Of a stretch of 64,000 nt of DNA, positions 54,301 to 64,000 are shown piece by piece (position 1 is the first letter of the stretch; the number at the start of each line of letters is the position of its first letter). Under the pieces are notes generated by a model. It was not told where the DNA came from. It saw only the letters and a list, made by a program, of their open reading frames with translations, and ran no database searches. Origin of the DNA: Edaphochlamys debaryana (taxonomy: Eukaryota > Chlorophyta > Chlorophyceae > Chlamydomonadales); contig JAEHOE010000013.1 of the NCBI GenBank assembly GCA_016858145.1, positions 806,001 to 870,000 of the forward strand, written 5' to 3'. Made by a program: the position numbers and the translations under genes.

Positions 54301-56249
54301 CTTGGGACCTGCCCCTGTTCTTCGCCCCGAGAGCTACTCTTGCGCTCGACAGCCGCTCGCCAGCACGCCATGACCCTTCCGGCCCTTCATATGCCAACTG
54401 CTTCTCCACCCCTCCCACCCCTCCTTCAACCCCGCCCCCACCTTCAACGCCCCACCATACCCCCTCCGCTGCGTCGCCCTGCCCTCGCTGCCCCAGGCGT
54501 GGCGGAGCGCCAGCGGGACTACGCCGCCCTCAACGCCACGGTCCGCATGCTGGTCGACCTGCTGGGGCGGCACGGCTACCGGCTGGGGCACATCGGGGAC
54601 GCTCGCGTGCTGAGGGAGGCGTTCGACCAGCCGGTCAAGCCCATGCGAGAGGTGAGCTCGGGGGTGGGGTGGGGGGTAGTGCCTCGAGGCTGGAGCGTGA
54701 CTGATGCGATGCACCCGTAGGCCTTGGCATGACGGTTCCACCTAGGTGGGCATAGAACGCGCGTCAACGCCCTGTCGTGTGGCTTTTACCACATTCAGCC
54801 GGACATTTCTTCCGCCAGGCCATGTGCGCCGCACTCGCCCTCGTCCTCGGTTCCACTGTAGCACTCATTCCCTGACCCCCGGCCCACATCACTTCCCTCT
54901 GCAATCCCTGACCCCCGACCCACAACAACCCACACCTCCCCCGCTGCGCCCCGACCCAGATCACCCTGGACAACCTGAAGTACGACGCCGAGGATGTACG
55001 GCTGCGCCGTGAGCGGCAGCTCGCAAAGGAGCGCATGGTGAGCTCTTCCCGAGTCAAAAGACCTGCGCAGTTTGCCCAGCCGAGCCTCAGTGCTCAGGGC
55101 ATCGCAAGTTCCTACGGCTGTTAAGCACAGCAGCCCCGGTCATGCTCGCCGTGCCAGAGCCGCTGTGCTGTTCACGCTCCTCGGCCCTTTCCCCCGCGCA
55201 GGGCGGAGGGGCCCCCCGCTGCGGCCTCGCGCCGGAGCTGCTGGCGCTGTGGGGCGCCTGCTTCAGCTCCCCCGAGTCCCTCAGCCCTAGGAGCCTCAGG
55301 TGGGGTGCGGCTCTGAGGCCAAGGCGCAGATGGGAATGCCGCCGCCACCATGGACCCGCACTCCCTCCTTGCACGGCTGAGTCTCGCCACCAGACCGCTT
55401 CCCGGCAGCGTCCACACGCCTTCCTCCTCTGCCAATGCTCTGCTAGCGCCAAGCTGCCCATCCAAGCAGTCCACCCCCGGCCGCCCTGCCCCCCCCCCCC
55501 GCCAGGTCTGAGCTCGACCACAACACCAACGTGTGGGCCGTCAAGGGCCGCTCCACCCCCCTGCTGGCGCTGGAGGGGGTCGTGGGCATCCTGGACCCAA
55601 ACGACCCCCCCACAAAGTACACCCGTGAGTGCTTGGAGTTCCCGATGCCGAATTCGCTGCTGGCCCAGGAAAGGGTCGGTTGGGGGCGAGTGGTTTAAGG
55701 CTGGGAGAGGTGGGATCACGTCTGGGATGCATCCTGCACGGCTGCAACTTTGGGTTTGGATCTTCTATGCGGTCGGGGGCATTGGCCCTGCGGTCTGCGG
55801 CGCCACAGCTGTCGCAAACGGGCTCGAGCCAAAGCGCTTTATGCGATTCCTGCCTTGGTCCCGCCAGCGGTTTCACCACCCTGCCCCTCTTGCAGAAACC
55901 AACGCATTGGATGTAGGCATGGGCGCCCGTCACTGCCGGCAGCTTGGCCCCAAGGTCCAGGTCAGAGTGTTCAGAGGGAACGAATCTTTAAGTGACACTG
56001 GTAGCATGTTTGGCAGCTACCGGTGTTGGGACGGCTGCTGTCATAATAGCCCTGCACCCCTTCTCACCTGTCCTGTCGCTCCCTGCACCTTTGCACCCCA
56101 AACCCCAGGTCCGGCACCGCTGCCGCTGCAGCGACGCCGACGTGTGTGGGCCCGAGCAGGCCCTGGTGGAGCGCCTGGCCGCCAGCCTGGGGGCCATACC
56201 GCAGAACTACGTGCTGGGGGACGCCAGGCAGGCGCTGGGGCTCAAGTAG
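51397..56249 (+). CDS. FkbM-family SAM-dependent methyltransferase H2 (18 exons)
   Basis: The spliced frame gives 532 residues. Exons: 51397-51513, 51661-51743, 51956-52015, 52295-52349, 52541-52616, 52735-52772, 52938-52958, 53099-53217, 53307-53406, 53632-53734, 53924-53997, 54183-54279, 54497-54651, 54960-55037, 55202-55299, 55506-55624, 55896-55960, 56109-56249. All introns are GT-AG with matching phases. Exon 7 is a 21-nt microexon (VEPKITK); H1 has this sequence fused to the preceding exon. The N-terminus has a hydrophobic AALALCSSAWGLV stretch; the start is less certain. The Cys module reads CTNTC, NGVCEEG, CDLGTDCDDCGPW. The core has VVDVGANFGWF (about 169-179), AYEPVP and VDVEGWE (about 283-289). 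The C-terminus ends NYVLGDARQALGLK, close to H1. Substrate unknown; secretory location inferred. Confidence 0.85.
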
Positions 56250-57584
56250 AGCTGCGCGGGCTCCTTTTCGCTACCGCACACCTCTACGGTATTGCGGGTG
56301 ACGGGTGCAGCATGCGCGCAGCATATCTTTCTCGGGGGCGGTGCGGGGGCGGGCCTGGGGGCTCATGCAGCAGCGCGGTCCACCACCCGTGCCGCACACC
56401 CCGACCGAACAACGAGTGAAGGAGCACAGCCCGGGAGCAGTGCGAGACGGGTGCGGTGCGCTGGGCTTTGGGGGAGGGTGTGTGGCACTTGCGGATGGGC
56501 ACCCAGCGGGCTTGCTTGGGGAATAGATACTGAGCTGCGGTGCCTGAAGCTAGAGGAGAGGGGGTCGTGGGGACTGGCGAGGCAGGTGCTGTGGGATCTT
56601 TGCGAGGGCTGGGTGGGCGCTGCTGCCGCTAGCGGGCCATGGAGGCACACGCTTGCGGTGGCACGTGTACACAGGAGGTCTCGTGCTGGTTGGGAATGAC
56701 TATGTCAGGGGGGGGGGTAGGGACAAAAGTTTTGCACCCCATGCCGCGAAAGTTCCTGGGCCCCCCTTGACGAAAGTTCCCGGACCCCCCGACCCACCCA
56801 CCCACCCTGAACTTTGAGGGCCTGGATCTCTGCAATAACAACCTCTAATTTTTTTTCTGAAAGCGGATTTAGGCTCCTGTGGCCAAGCTCTTTCCAAAGG
56901 AAGCATGGGTTACTTCTACATCATTCCTACCCCCCCCCCTGACTATGTTGTTCCTGGGTACTGCTGGAAGCTGGGCACTGCAAACGGGAAAGCGTTTTGC
57001 GTGGAAGAGTCCCTGACCAGAGGTGTGTTGCCGGGAGTGATCAGTGACTGACTGCGGCACGTCCTGCCCTCCTTGATTTACGGCATCATGGAGGGCTGGT
57101 GAAGAAGGCACCCTCTGTGTCTTGCAAAGGATCTCGTGCTTGGGGCCCTCTGGGGGGAGGGGCGTTGGACCGTCGGTGAGCGTGGTACTGCACTTGCGTC
57201 CAAGTCGGGTCGAGTCGGGTTGCAGAGCAGAAGGCAGTCCTCCTCTTGTCCACTAAATCTGCAACATCGACTAGTGTCCGGCGTTCTACATGCTCTTGTG
57301 GCGGTGTGCGACGCTGGGGCTGCCGCTGGCAGAAGTCTGATGGGTTTGATCGACAGCTGAGATGGACAGCTGCCGCATCGGGCTCGGGCTTACACCCACT
57401 TATGACTTGCCCGTGTACATCTAACCGAGAGCTCTAGCTCCTAGACTTCTACACGAGTGCACCGCACGCAGCCAAGCAGTACGCGATCCGTTCGGCGCCG
57501 CCCAAGCGGTGCAGACTCTGAAGTGTATCGTTGTAGCCGATGTAGCTAGCTCTATAAGCTCGCCAAGCCAGAGCCGAAGTCAAA
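56250..57584. other. Intergenic between H2 and MYND gene G
   Basis: No gene. At 56742-56790 a CGAAAGTTCC(T/C)GG-C-run unit occurs twice in tandem. G- and C-runs at 56708-56716 and 56930-56938 flank a short imperfect inverted arrangement. Confidence 0.4.
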
Positions 57585-60500
57585 ATGGCGGCCCAAGCCG
57601 ACATCATCCGGGTCGCCACGGAATACACGGCGTCTGTGGATGCGCTGTGTGCCGCCTATGAAAGAGGAATTGATCAGCTGGATACCAGCGGCGCTCTGGA
57701 AGCAAGGTATGCCCGCGATCGGATGTCGATTCTGGCATGTTTCTCGGTGGGGTCACCCGCAGTAGTCAGTCTGATCGAACGGAACGAAGTGCAATCACAC
57801 CTTGTCTGCCGGGCCTCCCTCCGTGGCCTTCCACCGCGTGCCCCCCTCGCTCTGCCTCCACCATCCCCGTGCTTCCCCGTTCACCATGTGCCTTTGCGCA
57901 GGCGGCTTGCATGGCAGGCCTCCATTGGTGTCATGAAGGACATGTTCCTGTACTTGGAGCGGCAAAGCCGCGCCGGCAGCGGCCTGCAACAGGCCGCGTG
58001 CCACAAGGCATGGCTGGCGGCCGTTGCCGAGTCCGGGTTGGAGGCATGGCTGCAGCAGCGCATGGACGCCCTTGCCGCCAAAACCGCCGCAGCCGCGGAC
58101 GCCAGCGCCAGTCCCAATGCGCGCTACGCATACACGATGCAGTCCTGCGTGCTGTACGGCACGGTGTGTGACCTGCTCAGGTTCGTCCTGGCGCCGCTGC
58201 CCGTGTTCAATCTGTGGGATGGCAAGCAATGGACCAAGGCCGTCGAGCACGGCCGTGCCGTACTCACCACGGACTTTGCTACGGCCGTCGTACAGATGGT
58301 CAAGGGTGCGCTGGCGCACGCGCTCAGCATGTCGCAGCCGGCCACGCAAGCGGCGCTACAGCCCGGGGCCGCTCGTGAGGGCATTGACCTGTCGCTGCCG
58401 ACGAGCGGGATGCTCCAAACCGTCGCGAGCGCCGCCAGCATCGCAGGCCTGTACTCGCACCTCCTGACGGGCCTGATCAACACGCACTGGGCCATCATGC
58501 CTCCGCCCCAGAACGCGCCCAACGCCGCCGCCGCGGCCGCCGCCGCAGGCCAGCCGCTGCCCGCTGACGTCAGCCAGATCCTCAACGCACTGACCCAGTC
58601 CGGCCTGATACCAGCCGCCGCCGAGGCCATCTTGCGGTGCCCCAAGCCCGCCGGCGAGATCCACCAGCTCAAGCCGGCAGGAGACCTTTACACGGCGAGC
58701 TGTGCCTTCACGGAGGCCGTGTGCTACGGCCGGCTATCCCACGTGCGGCTCGTACGGCTGGGCCTGCCCGGGCCCGAGGCGGCCCGCGGCCGCCAGGCCC
58801 TGGCCGCTGCGCTGGCGGCGCCCGAGGTGGCTGCCCTGGGCCTGGCTCAGCTGGAGAGGATGTGGCTCCGCGCGGGCATCAAGTCGGAGCAGGGACCCGG
58901 GGGCAGCACTGGGGGCGGCACTGGCGGCGGCAGCGGGAGCGCAGCGGGCGGGGGCGACAAGTGGTGGCTTCCGGAGTACGAGGAAAGGCAGGACGGCGTG
59001 TTTGGTCACGAGGGCGAGGACACTGCGTCCCTGGAGGACCAACACGCCAACATTGTGTTTGCGTCGCTGGGCCTGTGGCGGCTGTCGGATGCGGGGACCC
59101 TGCACCGGCCGCCGCCGGGGCCCGGTGTGCCCAAGCCCAGGGACATGGCCCGGCTCGCGGCCCGCTCGGCGGAGGCCCTGAGCCGGCTGTACCGAGGGGG
59201 GGGGCTCAAGGCGCTTACAGCGGAGCCCGGACCTGGCAGCTCGCGCGCACGCCGGTGGGTGAGGGTGTGGGCGCAGTGTTGGGTGCGCGCGCGGGCGAGG
59301 GTGGAGCACTGTGGATGTGAGCGGAGGAAGGGCAGTGGACTCCTGGGCTGGGACCGACACGGTGAAGGGGCCTGCTGGGGCACGAGGACAAGGGTTGAGG
59401 GACAGGTGTTGGGGGGTACCTTAGTGGCCGGCTGACTACCCTTGCGGGCTTGGACGGGAGCCGCCGCCTGTCCGTTGGCAACAGGGTGCTCGGGTACACG
59501 CTGTGTCGCTGTTGCTTCCCGCTGGCGGCCCCTTCGCATTTCATCCTTCAGGAGGGTCGCGCACCGCTCGACCGCCCTTGCGTATGACCCGGTCATGACC
59601 CCGCTTCCCGCCTCTCTCGTGCCGCTGACGTACACGCTCCAGATGCTCTCGATGCTGTTCTACCCCGGACCGGACGAGAACGACCCCGCCTCCCTGCCTC
59701 TGTGGATGGAGGCGGGCGCCTGGGGCCTGGCGGCCTCGCTGGACGCGGTGCAGGCGGAGGCGGAGGGCCGGGGCGGCCCCGCGCAGATCGGCCGCGGGGT
59801 GCTGAGCCAGCGGGTGAGGTGGCGAGGGGCTCTAGGCGGCGTGGTTTGAAAACGGGGTTGACGTTCCTGGAGGGTGAGGGTTACGGAGGTTGGCGGAGAG
59901 CCGGTATGGCGGGGGTGCTGAGGGTAGGCTCCGGCCTGCAAGCAAAGGCTACTCGCGTTAGGCAAAGCGCCAGCCAACGTTGCCTCTCTCCCCAACAACG
60001 CCTCAGAAATGCACTGCGGCAGGCTTTCACGCTCGCCCCCTTCCGCCTTCCTGTGGTTCCGCAGGTGCAGCCGGGGGGCCCCGGCATCGCCCTGCAGGCC
60101 GCCTTCGGCTCGCTCACGGCCCGGGTGCTCATGGGGCGCGGTGAGTGGTGCGCAGCGGCATGGCGTGGAGATGAGGGACCGCCTTATAGGCAGAATTCGC
60201 GTTGGCAGATAGGAACCACATGCGCTTTGCGCCGGCTTGCTCCTGATCTGCACGCTTCCTGCAGCCTCTGCCAAATTGCTGTTGCACCTTGTGCCCACCG
60301 ACGCAGGGCTCGACGCGCTCAGCGCCGCCCAGCGCGCCGAGGCCGTGGCTGGGCTGCGCCGCGCGGGCCTGGCCGCCTCCCTGGACCACGCGCTGCGCCT
60401 CGCCTTCACCGCCGCCGACCGAGCCGCGGCGGCCCCCGGCCTTCCGGACCGCCAGCGGGCGGTGGAGGAGCTACGCATGTGCTCCGAGGCGGCCTGGCCC

Positions 60501-62039
60501 ATGCTCTCGAAGCTGCCCTTCACCTACGCCCGGCCGACCGCTGGCGGTGCCGACGGCAGTGCTGCTGGCGGTGCCCACGGCGGCGCTGGCGGCGGCGCTG
60601 CGGGGCCCAGCGAGATCGCGGGCTGCGGCGACGCCAGCGGCGTGATGGTGACGCTGGCGAAGCGCGCGGGCACCGTCGCGACGGCGCTGGAGGTGCTGGC
60701 GGCGTCGCCGAGCAGCGACGCGCGGCGGCAGGAGCGGGAGCTGCTGGACGCCGCCGCGTTCGCGCTGCTGCCGCCGCTGGTCGACGGCGCGACGCGGCTG
60801 CAGAAGAGGGCCGGGATCGAGTCGGCCTTCGCGGCCCCCGCCGCCTCCCCATCTGCTGCTTCTGCTCCTGGACCTGCAGTCGCAGGACCCGGAGCCGGCT
60901 CCAGCCGGGAGGTCACTCGCGCCGAGGAGCTGCTCCGCTACGCCGCCCGCTCCGCGTGCGGCCTGGCGGCGGCGGCCGCCGCCGCGTCCTGCAAGCTGCC
61001 GGGCCCCACGGGCCGCGATGCACGTGACGGCGCCCGCGTGCGTTCCCTCAACACCTACAAGGCACTTGTCTCGTGCCTCCGGCTGCTCGAGGACGCGCTC
61101 CTGCACGACCGGCCCGACGACGTAACGCTCGCGCGGCTGCTCGCCTGCCAGCCGCACCGCCTGCTGGCGGCGGCCGCCAGGCTGGTGTGCGCGCGAACGC
61201 CCTGGCAGGCCGGGCGCGGCGACGCCAGCTACTGGCTGACCGCGGAGGCGAGTGGGACCTCCGCGGAGTTGGCGGCTGTAGGCATCGCGACTAGTCGAGT
61301 CCTGGTGGCCTGTGCCGCACACCCGGGGCTGAGCGCCCACGCGCTAGCGTGGCTGCAGCCGCCGGCCGGCGGGGGCGCGGGCGGGGGTGCGGGCGGGGGC
61401 CAGGGAGAGGCGGCGGAGCGGGGCCAGCTGCAGGGCCTGATGTGGGTCGGGCTGGGCCCGAGGCTGCTCGAGTTCTCACCGGCCCACGGCGGCCTGGTGC
61501 TGTCCCTGGTCAACATGGCCCGCGGCGGTTTCGGCGGCGGCTCTGGCGGCGAGCAGCACTTCGTAGCCACAGGGCGCGTGCTCAAGGACTGGGTGTACGG
61601 CAACTCGTTCGAGGCGGCGGTTAGCAGCCGTACGAACCCCGGGCCCGCGCTGCCCGACGGGAAGAAGGTGGCTGACGTAATGCTGCTGGCGGCGATGGAG
61701 AAGGCGGCGCGCGGTGCCAACGCCGAGAGCCAGATGGCGGCGGAGGTGGCGGCGATGGTGGCGGCGGCGCTGCCGCCTCCGCTGGCGCCGCCGCCGTCGG
61801 CACTGGTCATGCGGCGCTTGCGCGTGTGCGGCTTTCCCGGGTGCGGCAACTTCGGCGGGCGGAGCGAGACGGAGCTGACTCTGAGCACCTGCGGCGCCTG
61901 CCGCGCGGTCCGCTACTGCGGGGCGGGGCAGTGCCAGAGGAAGCACTGGGGCGCGGCGCACAAGGCGCAGTGCAAGGCCATGGCGGCAGCGGCGCAGGCG
62001 GCGGCGGAGCAGGCTCCAGGGCCACAAGCAGCCGGTTGA
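57585..62039 (+). CDS. MYND zinc-finger protein G (five exons, divergent)
   Basis: Exons 57585-57706, 57902-59254, 59552-59813, 60065-60140 and 60265-62039 splice to 1195 residues. Introns: 57707-57901 (195 nt, in-frame open), 59255-59551, 59814-60064 and 60141-60264, all GT-AG. The start is MAAQADIIRVATEY. The body is Ala-rich and helical with low-complexity Gly stretches (GGSTGGGTGGGSGS; AGGGAGGGQG). The C-terminal MYND finger is CGFPGC, CGACRAVRYC, GAGQC and HWGAAHKAQC, followed by an Ala/Gln tail. It differs from the A-F family: other N-terminus, more introns and no CANPAC block. Function unknown; MYND fingers commonly bind Pro-rich peptides. Confidence 0.82.
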
Positions 62040-62567
62040 GGGACGCAGCGCGTGAGAGGCAAGCGGCTGGCGCTGGTTCGCTCTGCATTGCGGAGCACAG
62101 GCCGTGCCGTGAGTCCCGTGACTACCATACGTAAACGGCAGACTCCGCCGGGCGGAGGGGAGGAGGGTGAGACGGGGAAGGCTCGCAGCTGAGACGCTGT
62201 ACAGCAGGATGTAGTTGGGAGGAATGGCGTTGCGCGGTTGGGAGGCCGTCATCTGAGCAAGGGCTGCAGTACTACTGCCAGTAGCCTCTGCCATGATGGG
62301 CGTGTGTGCACTGCGATGGTGGCTGCACCGCCTTAGGGCAGCAAAGGCCGGGCGGGGGCGTGCTTTCCGAAGAGGTACCCTTCAGGATGTTCGTAGCTGC
62401 AGCGGGGGGTTTAGGGGCAGGGTCGCTTGAGGCGGGAGGTGACGGTGAGCTCCGGCGGGAGCACAAGCGAAGGGAAGGCGGCGAGAGTGGTCTGCGTGGA
62501 GGCGGGGCTGGGCGGGGCGGGGGCGGACGCCCATCAGAGCCCCCGCGCCACCCTTGCCACTGCATAT

Positions 62568-62572
62568 TGTAA
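62568..62572 (+). promoter_or_regulatory. Candidate TGTAA poly(A) signal of gene G
   Basis: TGTAA 528 nt after the stop of gene G, a normal 3' UTR length for volvocine algae; a second TGTAA lies about 20 nt on. Confidence 0.45.
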
Positions 62573-63008
62573 AGTTCTCGCTTCCACGTGTAATGACGCA
62601 GCCGTCGCAACTCTGTCCGATTGGCGGGATGGCCGTCTTGCAGGCAACCGCACCTTGCGCGAACGCAGAGGAGCACCTTAACGGTTGCGGTTAAGGATGC
62701 ACTGCTGCGGTCGAGGCGCTTCGACGGTTGCGTTTGAAGGAATGCGGAGTTGAAGCATCGGCACGCCCTGCGCCCGACAAGAAGCCCGAGCTGGCCTTGA
62801 GGCCCGAGCTCACGGAAGGAGCGAAGCAAGCGGAGCTGCTTCTCTGGAGGCGCTGTCACCCTTGGCGGGACCCGGAGTACGAAGGGCACACCAGCCCATC
62901 GTCGGTCTGCTTCCAAGCGGAGCGAGGGCGACCGCACCTCCCCGCCTGGCTCCGCAGGCTAGGCCCTGGCTGGCTGGCTCACCCGGCCCAGACCTCCGGG
63001 CTCTGGCA
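62573..63008. other. Intergenic between gene G and the inverted repeat
   Basis: No gene recognised; possibly the end of the gene G 3' UTR at the left edge. Confidence 0.4.
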
Positions 63009-63745
63009 AGAGGCCCCAGGGCAGGGCTGGGGCAGGCGGACCCCAGCAGCAGGGGGGGGGGGGGGTGAGGGCCTGCCCGGACAGCGCAGGCCCCTCGCTC
63101 TGAGGGCCCGCTGCTGCCTGGCCCCGGCCCTGCCAACCCCGTGCACGTCACAGCCCGCTTTCCGGGTGTGTGCTGCGTGCACACGCGTTGGGGCATCGCT
63201 TCACGTCGGGTCGTATAGCTCAGTGGAAAGAGCGGAGCTTTCCTAGGTGTGGGCCCACGCAGGCCCACCCGGCACGAGGCTCAGGTCCAAGGTTCGACCC
63301 CTTGTACGATCGCTACTTACTTTCTTTTGCCCGCGGGGGCTTCAATTATCCCAAAAGTACTATACGTCAACCCGGCACCTGTCTGCACATCCGTTTCACC
63401 CTCTCAGGGTGTGGGTGGGTTGCAAGCGGTGCAAGGGGGCAAGCTAGGTGTGACGTGCGCTGGGTCCACGGCTGGGGCCAGGCAGCAGCGGAACCCCGTT
63501 TCCCTTCCACCCTCAGATCAGTGGCCAGGCCCAGGGCTGTACTTCTGAGGCCTCCCTCCGATTCTTGCCTGTGTCACTTCACCGTTATGCCGTGCTCACC
63601 CTACCGGTCTGCCAGTAGAGCCATACCCCATTGTAAGGCCCTCAAGACACCGCACGTTACACCCTCATGCGCCCGGGCTGCTGGCGTCTGCCTGCCCCAG
63701 GCCCCCAGCCCTGCCCTGGGGCCTCCTGCTGGGGCCTTCGTTCGA
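63009..63745. repeat. Nested imperfect inverted repeat around the tRNA gene
   Basis: Left segments AGGCCCCAGGGCAGGGCTGG (63011-63030) and GCTGCTGCCTGGCCCCGGCC (63109-63128) have reverse-complement partners at about 63696-63736 and 63474-63494, in nested order. The inner arm also shares GCACGTCACA with its partner. The tRNA gene is near the middle. It could be a foldback-type element or a decayed palindromic duplication. Confidence 0.55.
63209..63311 (+). tRNA. tRNA-Arg (anticodon CCT) with a 31-nt intron
   Basis: Complete cloverleaf. Acceptor GGTCGTA / TACGATC (one G-U pair). D stem GCTC / GAGC. Anticodon stem GAGCT / GGCTC. Anticodon CCT at 63242-63244. T arm CAAGG-TTCGACC-CCTTG. The intron 63246-63276 is in the canonical place after position 37. 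CCA is not encoded, as usual in nuclear genes. The gene reads AGG codons. The internal A and B box promoter elements fall in the D and T arms. Confidence 0.92.
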
Positions 63746-64000
63746 GGAGGCCCGCTTGCTCCCGTCGAACCGTTAGTCCGTAACCGACTTCAGGCTGCAA
63801 ACATCCGCTGCATCCGTACACCATGAGGACAGGAACGTGGATGGAGCAAGAACGCGAATGGATGCAGTGTCTGGTTGCAGTACATGAAGTCAGTGCCTGC
63901 CCACGCACCCGGCCACGCCCCATTGTCAGAACCTGGTGCACCACCCTGAGAAGCCCTGCGCCTTGCACCACTAGCCCTGCTAAGGCACCCACACACCGCT
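63312..64000. other. Downstream of the tRNA; no gene recognised
   Basis: After the tRNA there is a CTTTCTTTT pyrimidine stretch (about 63320-63328) that could contribute to Pol III termination. The rest holds the right arm of the inverted repeat and no coding signal. Confidence 0.4.

Noticed and set aside
1..64000. CRISPR arrays, bacterial operons or phage genes
   Set aside because: Introns, MYND genes, LINEs, a CACTA element and an intron-bearing tRNA show eukaryotic nuclear DNA; no regularly spaced direct repeats were seen.

Overview
The window looks like nuclear DNA of a volvocine (Chlamydomonadales) green alga. It is very GC-rich, has short GT-AG introns and some GC-AG introns, carries a candidate chlorophyte TGTAA poly(A) signal after some genes, and has an intron-bearing nuclear tRNA gene and APE-type LINE retrotransposons. 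It also holds an expanded family of large MYND zinc-finger proteins whose C-terminal finger begins CANPAC. The species is not decidable from the sequence alone. All confident genes are on the + strand.

Layout. (1) 1-2.0 kb: a LINE C-terminal relic followed by a dimeric 3' tail that ends just upstream of the first gene. (2) 2.0-18 kb: four large two-exon MYND genes, here called A, B, C and D. (3) 18-24.4 kb: a probable PD-(D/E)XK nuclease-like gene, a decayed cationic amino-acid transporter (CAT) pseudogene, and a minus-strand LRR-like fragment. (4) 24.4-32.7 kb: MYND copies E and F, each broken by a single in-frame nonsense codon. They share a nearly identical 3' end of about 860 bp, followed by an orphan half MYND finger. 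(5) 33.6-36.2 kb: a 5'-truncated LINE with three copies of a hairpin in its 3' region. (6) 37.2-42.4 kb: an 18-exon FkbM-family methyltransferase gene (H1). (7) 43.1-45.4 kb: a non-autonomous CACTA/EnSpm element with 29-bp perfect TIRs and a 3-bp TSD, abutting a nearly full-length but frameshifted LINE (45.4-50.5 kb). (8) 51.4-56.2 kb: a second FkbM gene (H2), an 18-exon paralogue of H1. (9) 57.6-62.0 kb: a five-exon, more distant MYND protein (G). (10) 63.2 kb: tRNA-Arg(CCT) with a 31-nt intron, inside a nested imperfect inverted repeat.

How the genes relate. The six MYND copies fall into three pairs by N-terminal sequence (A/B, C/F, D/E). All share one phase-1 intron at the same place and the same C-terminal finger, so this is a locally duplicated family undergoing conversion and decay. 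Their function is unknown beyond a probable protein-interaction finger. H1 and H2 are tandem duplicates that were later separated by a CACTA element and a LINE. Their N-terminal hydrophobic stretch and Cys-rich TDC/DCG module suggest secretory-pathway methyltransferases, perhaps acting on glycans, but this is inference. Spliced exon chains were assembled by hand. The reading frame closes exactly for B, C, D, G, H1 and H2, which supports those models.
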